Source: UBA2357 sp041916775 (GTDB lineage: Bacteria > Pseudomonadota > Gammaproteobacteria > Burkholderiales > Rhodocyclaceae). Taken from it: 64,000 nt of DNA. Numbering within the stretch: the first letter of the stretch is position 1; each line of letters starts with the position of its first letter. The DNA lies in NCBI GenBank assembly GCA_041916775.1, contig JAYRYZ010000028.1, positions 1-64,000 on the forward strand, read 5' to 3'. The translations under genes were made by a program, and so were the position numbers. This document shows positions 37,100 through 47,195 of the stretch, piece after piece. The notes beneath the pieces were generated by a model. It saw nothing but the letters and a program-made list of their open reading frames with translations. It had not been told where the DNA came from and searched no databases.

Positions 37100-39435
37100 T
37101 CACGCGGAGGCTGCACGCAGCGCGTCGACCGCGTCGAGGATCGCCTCCGGCGTCGCAGGCGCGCGCAGCGGCGGATGCGCCCGGCCGTCGGCGACGCTCG
37201 CGATCGCGTCGCGGATCGCGAAGAACACCGAGAAGCCGAGCAGCAGCGGCGGCTCGCCCACGGCCTTGGAACGCAGCACGGTCTCCTCGCGGTTGGGGTT
37301 GTGGAAGAGGCGGGTGTTGAAGACCGGCGGACAGTCGTTCACCGCCGGGATCTTGTAGGTGGAGGGGGCGTGCGTCATCAGACGCCCGGCGTCGTTCCAC
37401 CACAACTCCTCGCAGGTGAGCCAGCCCATGCCCTGGATGAAGGCGCCCTCGATCTGACCGATGTCGATCGCAGGGTTGATCGAATTGCCGGCGTCGTGGA
37501 GCAGGTCGGCACGCAGGAGCTTCCATTCGCCGGTGAGTGTGTCGATGACGACCTCCGACACCGCCGCGCCGTAGGCGAAGTAGTAGAAGGGGTGGCCGGT
37601 GAGCGTTGCGCGGTCCCAGTGCAGGCCGGGGGTGGCATAGAAGCCGTCCGACCAGAGCTGCACCTTGGCCACATAGGCGGCTGCCACCAGCGCGTCGAAG
37701 TCGAGCGCGGCGTTGCCACCGCTGACCTTGCCGTCGGCGAAGTGCACCTCGGCCGCGAGGCAGCCGAAGCGCGCCGCGGCGAAGGTGGCGAGGCGCTCGC
37801 GGATCTTCCTTGCCGCATCCTGCGCCGCCTTGCCGTTGAGATCGGCGCCGGTGGAGGCCGCGGTGGCCGAGGTGTTGGCGACCTTGCTGGTGTCGGCGGC
37901 GGTGCTGCGCACCCGGCCGACCGGAATGCCGAGTTCGTGCGCGACCACCTGCGCGACCTTGGTGTTGAGCCCCTGGCCCATCTCGGTGCCACCGTGGTTC
38001 ACCAGCACCGAGCCGTCGGTATACACATGCACCAGCGCGCCCGCCTGGTTGTAGTGGGCGACGTTGAAGGAGATGCCGAACTTCACCGGTGTGAGCGCGA
38101 GGCCTTTCCTGAGGATGGGGCTTTCGCGGTTGAACGCGGCGATCGCGGCGCGCCTTGCGCGGTAGTCGCTGTCCGCTTCGAGCTCCGCGACGAGCGCATG
38201 GATGACGTTGTCGGTGACGCACTGCCCATAAGGCGTGCGGTCGCGCTCGCCGATGCCGTAGAAGTTCGCGCGGCGCACGTCGAGCGGATCGCGGCCGAGC
38301 GTGCGTGCGACGTCGTCGAGGATGTACTCGATCGCGATCGCGCCCTGAGGCCCGCCGAAGCCGCGGAAGGCGGTGTTCGACTGGGTGTTGGTGCGCGCGC
38401 ACAGTGCGCGGATGTCTACGTCGGCGAGGTGGTAGGCGTTGTCGAAGTGGCAGATCGCGCGCGTCGCCACCGGACCGGACAGGTCGGCCGAGAAGCCGGC
38501 TCGCGCGATCATCTCGACCCGCGCACCGTGGATGCGACCCTCGTCATCGAAGCCGGCCTCGAAGCGGTAATGGAAGTCGTGGCGCTTGCCGGTGATCATC
38601 ATGTCGTCGTCGCGGTCCGGGCGCAGCTTCACCGGCCGGTCGAAGCGCCGCGCCGCCACCGCCGCCACCGCCGCGAACAGCGCCGACTGCGACTCCTTGC
38701 CGCCGAAGCCCCCGCCCATGCGACGCATCTCGACCACCACCTGATTGGACACCAGCCCGAGGGCTGCGGCCACGACATGCTGCATCTCGCTCGGGTGCTG
38801 GGTCGAACACCACAGATGCATGCAGCCGTCCTCGCGTGGCGCGGCGTAGGCGATCTGGCCCTCGAGGTAGAACTGCTCCTGGCCGCCCACCGTCCAGCTG
38901 CCGGCGATGCGATGCGGGGCCGCGGCAATCGCTTCGGCCGGCAGCCCGCGCACGAGTTGCATCGGCGGCAGCACCAGCGCGCCTTCATCGGCCGCGGCCA
39001 CCGGGTCGAGGCGCGCAGGCAGGTCCTCGTATTCGATGCGGGCGAGCCGGGCGGCGCGGCGCGCCTGGTCGTGGCTGTCAGCGAGCACGGCGAACACCGG
39101 CTGGCCGATGTACATCACCACGCCGTCGGCAAGGATGGGATCGTCCGCAATGATGGGGCCGCAGTCGTTATGGCCGGGGATGTCCGCGGCGGTGAGGACG
39201 CCGTAGACGCCAGGCGCCGCGAGGACCGCGGCGAGGTCGAGGGCGACGATGCGCGCATGCGCGCGGGCGGACAAACCCAGCGCCGCATGCAGGGTGCCGG
39301 CGAGCTCGGGGAGGTCGTCCACATAGCGCGCCTCGCCGCTGACATGCAGGTGCGCGGATTCATGCGGCACGGCGACGCCGGGAGGGGCTGCACGGGAGGC
39401 GGCGTGGGTGTCTGCGTGACTGCTGCTGGCGGGGC

Positions 39436-39439
<4 letters not shown>
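37100..39439 (-). CDS. xdhB: Xanthine dehydrogenase, molybdopterin-binding subunit XdhB
   Basis: 779 residues, close to Rhodobacter capsulatus XdhB (777). It holds the molybdenum-cofactor active site that oxidises hypoxanthine and xanthine to urate. Typical segments: HVSGEARYVDDLPE, GQPVFAVLADSHDQARRA, GGQEQFYLEGQIAYA, GGGFGGKESQS, ARTNTQSNTAFRGFGGPQ and the C-terminal KAVGEPPLLLG with the catalytic glutamate of GVGEP-type motifs. ATG 39439 overlaps the xdhA stop by ATGA. The first ~25 residues are a Ser/Ala/His-rich tail not expected in the fold. Confidence 0.95.
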
Positions 39440-40956
<1,517 letters not shown>

Positions 40957-41059
40957 CTGCGCTCTTCCTCGAGGTCTGGCGCTGTCGCGACCGTTTGTCG
41001 GCTGCGGCCACCGTCCCGGAGCGAAGTGCATCCGTGTGTGCAGTCGCAGAACTCAGGGG

Positions 41060-41089
41060 ACTCTAGGTTGCGCGTGTGCCCGATGTCAA
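41060..41089 (-). promoter_or_regulatory. Possible sigma-70 promoter for the xdh operon
   Basis: On the minus strand, TTGACA (41089-41084) is followed after 18 bases by TAGAGT (41065-41060). The -35 is perfect, the -10 moderate. Start of transcription would fall near 41053, about 100 bases before GTG 40956. No purine riboswitch-like structure was recognised in the leader. Confidence 0.4.
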
Positions 41090-41162
41090 CCGCCTGGCCA
41101 ATCGGCATGCGCAGGCACCAGAACGGGGTTCGCAGGCACCGATGTGGACCGCATGGATAGCG

Positions 41163-41723
41163 TTACGCGTGAGGTGGTGCACGCCATTCGTCCGGGAACT
41201 CCAGGTCGCTGGCGTGGAAGCCGAAGTGCCCGGCTCTGCGGTCAGCAAAGTAGTGCTGAAGACTCAGCGAGATGGTGCGGAACGCGATCTCCTTCCAGGG
41301 GATCTCGTCCTCGCGCAGTAGCGCGACCTCGAGCGACTCCGTGCCTGCTGCGAAATCCAGATCGAGCAGGCGAGCCCGGTAGATGACATGGACCTGGCTG
41401 ATGTGCGGCACGTTGATGAGGGTGAACATGTCACCCACCTCGATGCGTGCGCAGGCCTCCTCCAGGGTTTCACGCGCCGCGGCCTGCGCGGTGGTCTCGT
41501 TGTTTTCCATGAAGCCGGCGGGCAGCGTCCAGTAGCCGTGGCGCGGATCGATCGCCCTGCGGCAGAGCAGGATGCGGTCTTCCCACTCGGCGATCGCACC
41601 GACCACCAGCTTGGGGTTCTGGTAATGGATGGTGTTGCAACGGTCGCATACGTGGCGTGGCAGGGCGTCGCCGTCCGGCACACGGAACTCAACCGGGGCA
41701 CCACAGTGGGAGCAGTAGTTCAT
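41163..41723 (-). CDS. NUDIX hydrolase with N-terminal zinc ribbon
   Basis: 186 residues. A zinc ribbon with C4, C7, C26 and C29 precedes the Nudix fold. The Nudix box follows the GX5EX7REUXEEXGU pattern in GFMENNETTAQAAARETLEE, except that the last Gly is replaced (EEACA). The architecture resembles NudC-like NADH pyrophosphatases and ADP-ribose/ADP-sugar hydrolases, but the NudC-specific C-terminal motif is not evident, so the substrate remains open. ATG 41723 places the zinc ribbon at the N terminus. It is divergent from the HDOD-GGDEF gene with 169 bp between starts. Confidence 0.88.
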   Translation of the reverse strand: MNYCSHCGAPVEFRVPDGDALPRHVCDRCNTIHYQNPKLVVGAIAEWEDRILLCRRAIDPRHGYWTLPAGFMENNETTAQAAARETLEEACARIEVGDMFTLINVPHISQVHVIYRARLLDLDFAAGTESLEVALLREDEIPWKEIAFRTISLSLQHYFADRRAGHFGFHASDLEFPDEWRAPPHA

Positions 41724-41892
41724 CGCATCGTTGTCGCGTTGTCGGTGAGCAAGTTTAACAGGCCCACCGGCTGCGGATGTGCCCTGCAGCAAGCGCCGTG
41801 CCGGTGCGTTCCAGGCTGTCGGCGTGATGCGGTGGCGGTCCTGCGCCGCCGGGATGTATGATGATTCGCATCAAGGCTGCCAAAGGGCGGGA

Positions 41893-43851
41893 ATGCCACC
41901 ACTTCAGCTAGATAAGTTCGAGAAGTTGCGCGCATCGGGCGATCTGCCGTCGCCTCGCGGTGTGGCGCTCGCCATCATTGGCCTCACCCGGCGTGCGGAT
42001 GTCTCGATCAACGAGCTCGCCAGGGTGATCGGCGGCGATCCAGCCTTCGTCGGACGGCTCATCAAGGCGGCGAACGGGTTGGTCTCCGGGAGCCGTCGTA
42101 CCGTGGTGTCGGTGAACGAGGCGCTGATGGTATGCGGCCTGCCCGCGGTGCGTACGATGGCGCTGGGTTTCTCGCTACTTTCGGACTACCGCAGCGGGAG
42201 CTGCGTTGCATTCGACTACAACCGTTTCTGGGCCGGCTCGCTGCTTCTGGGGGTGAGCCTGCAGGTGTTCGCACAGCGAACCCGGGTTGCCGCAGCCGAT
42301 GAGCTCTTCAGCCTCGGGCTTTTGTTGCGCGTCGGCGAACTGGGGCTCGCGACCGTCTATCCGGACGATTACTCGCGCGTGCTTGAAGGGGTGGTGCGCG
42401 ACCCGGAGACGAGCTTGCTCGAGGCCGAGACGGCGATGTTCGCGATCAGTCACGCCGAGCTCGGTGCGGCGATGCTGACGGATTGGGGACTACCCCAGGT
42501 TTTTGTCGAGGCCGCCGCGCATTACAGCCGCCCTGCGCCGGAGCAATGCGCCCCGGGCAGCCGTGCGCAGCGTCTCGCGCAGGTCGTGGTGCTCGCCCGC
42601 ACGTTCTCGGATCTCTGTTTTGCGGTCGAGGATGTACGTGAGGCCCGACTCGCCGCCTTGGTCGACGCGGGCGCGGCGATCGGTGTCGAGCAGGATCTGC
42701 TCCTCGACGACGGCGAGCGTATCCTCGCGCTGTGGCGGGATTGGGGGAGGCTGCTGAAGTTCGAACTGCCAGTACCTTTTGCACTTCGCCCCGCTGTTGA
42801 CGGAGCGGATCAACCGTCGGCGACAGGCGCCCCCGTTCCGCTGGCTACACCGCACCCATCCACCGTTCGTATCGCTCCGCCCAGCGACGTACGGTGTGCG
42901 CTCGTCGTCGAAATGGACGCGGACGAGCGTCAGCGGATGAGTCTCTACGCTCAACGTGTGGGCTTGGAGGTGGTCGCGCTCTCCAGCCACACCGAGGCGC
43001 TCGACCGGGCGCTCGAGGTGAATCCTCAGGTCATCTGCACGGGCGTCCGTCACCCCGGGCAGCTCGAATTCATCCGCGCACTGCGCAGCACGCGCATGGG
43101 CAAGCCGATGTATGTGTTGCTGGTCGTTCAGGACATGACCGGCGACGCATTGATGGAAGCCTTCGATGCCGGCGCCGATGACGTTCTCGTCGGCCCGCTG
43201 CCAGACCGGGTCCTTGCTGCGCGACTGCAGTCGGCGGTGCGTGTCGTCGGCTTGCAGGAGGAGCTTCTCCGGGAGCGCGAGGAGTTGCGCCGTTTCGCTG
43301 CGGAGCTTGCGGTGAGCAACCGGCGCCTGAAGGAAGCGGCGATGACGGACTCCCTCACCGGCTTTCGCAACCGCCGCTACGCCAACGAGCGCATGGAGCA
43401 GGCATGGCTCGCCTCGCTGAGAGATTCCCGCCCGTTGAGTTGTCTGGTGATGGATTTCGATGGGCTGAAGGCCATCAATGACCGCCATGGTCATGCTGCG
43501 GGGGATGCGGCGCTGGTGGCGGCCGCCGAGGCAGTGGCTGCCCAGGTGCGGCGCCAGGAGATCGTCTGCAGGGTGGGCGGGGACGAGTTCCTCGTGATCT
43601 GCCCGGGGGCGAGTTTGCCCGAGGCGCTGAGCGCGGCGGAGCGTCTCCGCTCGGCGGTGGAGCAGCATGTGTTCGAATGGGGCGGCAAGCGCTTGCCCAT
43701 GTCGCTGAGTGTGGGTGTCGCGCAGCGCGATACCACGACGGCGGATGCGGATGCGTTGGTCCGGCTGGCCGATCAGGGCGCGTATCTCGCCAAGGAGCGT
43801 GGCCGGAACCGCGTCGTGGCGGTGCAGGCAATGAGCGGCGCACGTGCGTGA
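41893..43851 (+). CDS. HDOD - pseudo-receiver - GGDEF regulatory protein
   Basis: 652 residues. An N-terminal HDOD domain (about 15-220: LPSPRGVALAIIGLTRR, GGDPAFVGRLIKAANG) is followed by a receiver-like domain (about 335-455) and a C-terminal GGDEF domain with GGDEF intact in CRVGGDEFLVICPG. The receiver fold lacks the phospho-acceptor: the expected D-hydrophobic-PG segment reads ICTGVRHPGQ. The I-site is degenerate, RRQE in place of RxxD. It is probably an active cyclase without product inhibition and controlled by protein-protein contacts instead of phosphorylation. It lies 108 bp upstream of flhD, on the same strand. Confidence 0.88.
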   Translation: MPPLQLDKFEKLRASGDLPSPRGVALAIIGLTRRADVSINELARVIGGDPAFVGRLIKAANGLVSGSRRTVVSVNEALMVCGLPAVRTMALGFSLLSDYRSGSCVAFDYNRFWAGSLLLGVSLQVFAQRTRVAAADELFSLGLLLRVGELGLATVYPDDYSRVLEGVVRDPETSLLEAETAMFAISHAELGAAMLTDWGLPQVFVEAAAHYSRPAPEQCAPGSRAQRLAQVVVLARTFSDLCFAVEDVREARLAALVDAGAAIGVEQDLLLDDGERILALWRDWGRLLKFELPVPFALRPAVDGADQPSATGAPVPLATPHPSTVRIAPPSDVRCALVVEMDADERQRMSLYAQRVGLEVVALSSHTEALDRALEVNPQVICTGVRHPGQLEFIRALRSTRMGKPMYVLLVVQDMTGDALMEAFDAGADDVLVGPLPDRVLAARLQSAVRVVGLQEELLREREELRRFAAELAVSNRRLKEAAMTDSLTGFRNRRYANERMEQAWLASLRDSRPLSCLVMDFDGLKAINDRHGHAAGDAALVAAAEAVAAQVRRQEIVCRVGGDEFLVICPGASLPEALSAAERLRSAVEQHVFEWGGKRLPMSLSVGVAQRDTTTADADALVRLADQGAYLAKERGRNRVVAVQAMSGARA

Positions 43852-43959
43852 ATCCGGTGAAACTGTGATTAATCCGCAACATACCCACAATCGGCAGATT
43901 GCATTTCTTTACAAACTACTTTAAGTTCTGGCCAATCGCCTCTGAAAATGCGTGTGTAG

Positions 43960-44298
43960 ATGACCAGACGTGACTTTCAGGCAGAGATCAGCGAACTCAA
44001 TCTGAGCTTCCTGATGCTTGCACAGAAGATGTTGCAGGATGATCGTGAAACCGCGATGTTCCGGCTTGGCATCGGTGGCGACGTGGCGGACCTGATTCAG
44101 GGCTTGTCCGGCCCGAGGTTGTTGAAGATGGCGAACGGGCAGATGCTGTTGCCGGCGTTCAGGTTCGATGATGCCTTCCTGGCCGGTTTGTTGGCCGGAG
44201 ACGGGCGGGATGCGGTCAGCGCCAGCCTGCACGCGGCGATCATCGCGGCTGGCAAACCCGTGCAGGGTTTGCGCCGAGGAGGGAAAAATGAAGAATAA
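43960..44298 (+). CDS. flhD: Flagellar master regulator FlhD
   Basis: 112 residues, near the usual 115-119. FlhD forms a heterohexamer with FlhC that activates sigma-70 promoters of class II flagellar genes. Family segments: EISELNLSFLMLAQKMLQDDRETAMFRLG and LPRLLKMANGQ-like (GPRLLKMANGQMLLPAFRFDD). The start is ATG 43960. It overlaps flhC by 11 bases. The 108-bp upstream interval is AT-richer than its surroundings and presumably carries the promoter. Confidence 0.95.
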   Translation: MTRRDFQAEISELNLSFLMLAQKMLQDDRETAMFRLGIGGDVADLIQGLSGPRLLKMANGQMLLPAFRFDDAFLAGLLAGDGRDAVSASLHAAIIAAGKPVQGLRRGGKNEE

Positions 44299-44863
44299 GA
44301 GCCTGTTGAAGGAAGCCGAAGAAATCCAGCGTGCGGCGGAGATGGTCAGTCTCGGGGCCCGCATGCAGATGCTTGAGGCCGAGACCAGCCTCAGCCGCGA
44401 GCGGCTGTTGAAGATCTACAAGGAAGTCCGTGGGGTGTCGCCCCCCAAGGGAATGCTGCCGTTCTCGACGGACTGGTTCATGGCCTGGCAGCCGAATGTC
44501 CATGCTTCGATGTTCATGGCGTTCTTCCGTTACTTCGAGGAACGTGGCGGCCTTCATGGGTTGGATGCGATCCTGAAGGCATACCATCTCTATCTGGATC
44601 ACATCGAGTCGCTGTCTCTTGAGCCGGCGTTGAGCCTGACGCGCGCATGGACCCTGGTGCGCTTCTTCGATGCGGACATGTTGCAACTTGCGCCCTGCAC
44701 GCGTTGCGGTGGCCACTTCGTTGCCCACGCCTACGACCCGGTGCACGAGTACGTATGCGGCCTGTGCAACATGCCGTCGCGCGCTGGCAAGGGTAAGTCC
44801 GCGGGGCGCGCACCGGTCAAGGCGGTATCCAGGGCGCGACGCAAGGCGACCGCTGCCGTCTGA
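44288..44863 (+). CDS. flhC: Flagellar master regulator FlhC
   Basis: 191 residues. The DNA-contacting partner of FlhD in the FlhD4C2 complex. The zinc site is intact: C137 and C140 (CTRC), C157 and C160 (CGLC). Other family segments: LGARMQMLEAETSLSRERLLKIYKEVRG and KGMLPFSTDWF. A basic C-terminal tail (residues ~170-191) is present. ATG 44288 follows GAGG. An intrinsic terminator stands 40 bp after the stop codon. Confidence 0.95.
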   Translation: MKNKSLLKEAEEIQRAAEMVSLGARMQMLEAETSLSRERLLKIYKEVRGVSPPKGMLPFSTDWFMAWQPNVHASMFMAFFRYFEERGGLHGLDAILKAYHLYLDHIESLSLEPALSLTRAWTLVRFFDADMLQLAPCTRCGGHFVAHAYDPVHEYVCGLCNMPSRAGKGKSAGRAPVKAVSRARRKATAAV

Positions 44864-44903
44864 GTCGTGCAGGGCGCAGCATAACAGCCGCAGCATTTGC
44901 AGG

Positions 44904-44932
44904 AAAAGACCGCCGGGTGCGGTCTTTTTTTT
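44904..44932 (+). terminator. Intrinsic terminator after flhDC
   Basis: AAAAGACCGC (44904-44913) pairs perfectly with GCGGTCTTTT (44919-44928) around the loop CGGGT; the T run continues to 44932. It separates flhDC from motAB, whose sigma-28 promoter begins directly at the end of the T tract. Confidence 0.92.
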
Positions 44933-44958
44933 CAAGTTCGTCGTTTCGTTGTCGATAA
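44932..44958 (+). promoter_or_regulatory. Sigma-28 (FliA) promoter for motAB
   Basis: TCAAGTTC at 44932-44939, an exact 11-base spacer, then GTCGATAA at 44951-44958. Three bases differ from the consensus TAAAGTTT-N11-GCCGATAA. It would start transcription near 44966, leaving a leader of about 150 bases before motA. Confidence 0.65.
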
Positions 44959-45115
44959 GTGGCACGACACTGTTCATATGCGGGGGTGCTGTCGGGTGAC
45001 TTTCCCTTAGCGCATCCCGCCAGTGTTCGGTAGACTCCGGCAAGCGGGTCTTCCGCTTCATCGCTCGCCGGACATTCAGGGTGCGGGCCCGATCCGCTTC
45101 TGAAATCATTGGGGA

Positions 45116-45976
45116 TTGCTGGTGTTTCTTCTCATCGGATACGTGATCGTACTCGCGGCATCGGTGGGTACCTACGCAGTGCATGGCAGCCTGGCCGCGC
45201 TGTGGGTGCCGCTGGAATACGTTGCCATCTTCGGCCTGATGATCGGCGGCTTCGTGGCGGGCAACGGGCCCAAGGCAATGAAGGCGGTGATGAAGGCCTT
45301 GCCCAGCGTCTTCAAGGGCTCGGCGTACGACAAGGCGCTGTACATGGATGTGTTGGCGCTGCTGTACGAGATCCTCTCAAAGGTTCGGAAGGAAGGCCTG
45401 ATGTCGATCGAGGCCGATATCGAGAATCCCGATTCGAGTGCGGTGTTCGGCAAGTATCCGCGCGTGCTGGCCGACCATCATGCGGTCGAGTTCATGGCCG
45501 ACTACCTGCGGATGATGGTGGGTGGCAACCTGAATGCGTTCGAGATCGAAGCGCTGATGGACATGGAGATCGAAACCCACCATCAGGAAGCGCACATGGC
45601 GCCGCACATTGTCGCCAAGGTAGGCGACGCGGTGCCGGCCTTCGGTATCGTGGTTGCGGTGATGGGCGTGGTGAACGTGATGGGCTCGGTCGGCCAGCCG
45701 CCGGCGGTGCTCGGCAAGATGATCGGTGGTGCGCTCGTCGGCACCTTTCTGGGGATCCTGCTCTCGTACGGCTTCGTGCAGCCGATTGCAAGCCAGCTTG
45801 AACAGAAGTCCGAGGAGGGCGGAAAGATCTTTCAGGTCATCAAGGTGGTGCTGCTCGCGAGCATGAACGGCTACGCACCACAGGTGGCGGTGGAGTTCGG
45901 GCGCAAGGTGTTGTATTCGACCGAGAGGCCGACCTTCCTCGAACTGGAAAGCGATATCAAGAGCCGCAAGGGGTGA
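45116..45976 (+). CDS. motA: Flagellar stator protein MotA
   Basis: 286 residues with four membrane helices. It forms, with MotB, the proton channel that drives flagellar rotation. Segments: GYVIVLAASVGTYAVHG, EYVAIFGLMIGGFVAGN, PAFGIVVAVMGVVNVM and GALVGTFLGILLSYGFVQPIA; the cytosolic loop contains AVFGKYPRVLADHHAVEFMADYLRM. The start is a TTG at 45116 giving the usual MLV... beginning, but GGGGA lies only one base before it; GTG 45122 has better spacing to that ribosome-binding site and would remove two residues. Confidence 0.95.
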   Translation: MLVFLLIGYVIVLAASVGTYAVHGSLAALWVPLEYVAIFGLMIGGFVAGNGPKAMKAVMKALPSVFKGSAYDKALYMDVLALLYEILSKVRKEGLMSIEADIENPDSSAVFGKYPRVLADHHAVEFMADYLRMMVGGNLNAFEIEALMDMEIETHHQEAHMAPHIVAKVGDAVPAFGIVVAVMGVVNVMGSVGQPPAVLGKMIGGALVGTFLGILLSYGFVQPIASQLEQKSEEGGKIFQVIKVVLLASMNGYAPQVAVEFGRKVLYSTERPTFLELESDIKSRKG

Positions 45977-46021
45977 TGTGGTCGGGCCAGTTTCCACCCG
46001 CTGCGCAAGGTTTGACCTGAC

Positions 46022-47020
46022 ATGAGCGACGATACCCAGCAACCAATCATCGTCAAGCGCATCAAGAAGGGCGGTGGCGGTGCCCACGGCGGAGCCTGGA
46101 AGATCGCCTACGCCGACTTCGTCACCGCGATGATGGCGTTCTTTCTGCTCATGTGGTTGCTCGGCTCCACGGCGCAGGGAGATCTGGAAGGGATCGCCGA
46201 CCACTTCCAGAACCCGCTCAAGCTCGCGATGCAGGGCGGCTCCGGCACGGGCGACAGTTCGAGTGTGATCCCCGGTGGGGGCGAGGACCTCACCCGCTCG
46301 GTGGGGCAGGTGCGACGCGGCGAGGTGCGCCCGAGTGATCGATCGATCGCGCTCGATGCGGCCAAGAAGGGTGAGTCCGAGAGTGCCGAATTCGAGGCCG
46401 AACTGCGCGAACGTGGCCGGCTCATCGACCTCAAGGGCCGCATCGAGGCCATCATCGAAGCCGACGCGAAGCTGCGTGCCTTCAAGAACCAGATCCTGCT
46501 CGACATCACCTCGGAGGGGCTGCGCATCCAGATCGTCGATGAGCAGAACCGGCCGATGTTCAGCAGTGCCAGTGCCGAATTGCAGCCCTATACGCGCGAC
46601 ATCCTGCGTGCCATCGGGCGGGCGCTGAACGATGTCGACAACCGCCTGAGCCTCTCGGGCCATACCGACGCGACGCCGTTCTCGGGCGGTGAGCGGGGCT
46701 TCTCGAACTGGGAGCTGTCGGCCAACCGCGCCAACGCTTCGCGGCGTGAGCTCGTCGCGGGCGGACTGACGCCCTCGAAGGTGGCGCGTGTGGTGGGGCT
46801 GGCGGAGACGATCCCGTTCAAGCAGGACGACCCCTCCGATCCCTCCAATCGACGCATCAGCATCATCGTCATGAACCGCAAGACCGAAGAGGCGGTGCGT
46901 GCCCAGGGGAGCGACAGGCCCGTGGTGGATGTGCAGGGCGCGGCGCCCATCGACCCGCTCTCGATCCGCTCGCAGATGGAGCGTCAGACCGCCATGCCTG
47001 TGTCGCCGCCGGTTCGGTGA
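46022..47020 (+). CDS. motB: Flagellar stator protein MotB
   Basis: 332 residues. A basic N-terminal tail (IIVKRIKKGGGGAHGG), one membrane helix around residues 30-48 with the proton-binding D32 in AYADF, a plug-like region, then a periplasmic OmpA-like peptidoglycan-binding domain (about 165-290: LSLSGHTDATPF, NWELSANRANASRRELV). It anchors the stator to the cell wall. It is 45 bp downstream of motA and certainly co-transcribed with it. Confidence 0.95.
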   Translation: MSDDTQQPIIVKRIKKGGGGAHGGAWKIAYADFVTAMMAFFLLMWLLGSTAQGDLEGIADHFQNPLKLAMQGGSGTGDSSSVIPGGGEDLTRSVGQVRRGEVRPSDRSIALDAAKKGESESAEFEAELRERGRLIDLKGRIEAIIEADAKLRAFKNQILLDITSEGLRIQIVDEQNRPMFSSASAELQPYTRDILRAIGRALNDVDNRLSLSGHTDATPFSGGERGFSNWELSANRANASRRELVAGGLTPSKVARVVGLAETIPFKQDDPSDPSNRRISIIVMNRKTEEAVRAQGSDRPVVDVQGAAPIDPLSIRSQMERQTAMPVSPPVR

Positions 47021-47094
47021 CCGGATCGGACACCCACAGGGTATATCCGCTGCCACCGCCCGGTGCAGATTCCCTCACATTTGCGCGCGCGACT

Positions 47095-47121
47095 TAAAGA
47101 AGTGACCGCTTCGGCCGATAT
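47095..47121 (+). promoter_or_regulatory. Sigma-28 (FliA) promoter before the hpt-cheW gene
   Basis: TAAAGAAG at 47095-47102, an exact 11-base spacer, then GCCGATAT at 47114-47121. Seven of eight -10 bases and five of eight -35 bases match the FliA consensus. It lies 75 bp before ATG 47196. Confidence 0.8.
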
Positions 47122-47195
47122 TGGGTACATGCCCCGTTAGCCGGCCTTCCTCCGGTGACACGGGGACGTTCGGTATCCGGCGTGTGGCGGCCTTC

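Noticed and set aside
44957..44972. Possible sigma-54 promoter (TGGCACG) before motA
   Set aside because: The -24 part is present, but the -12 GC is missing at the required spacing (TGTTC instead of TTGCW). The overlapping sigma-28 element is a better explanation.
45377..47056. Open frame of about 560 codons antisense to motA/motB
   Set aside because: It crosses two well-defined genes and their junction; it is a shadow of third-position GC bias.
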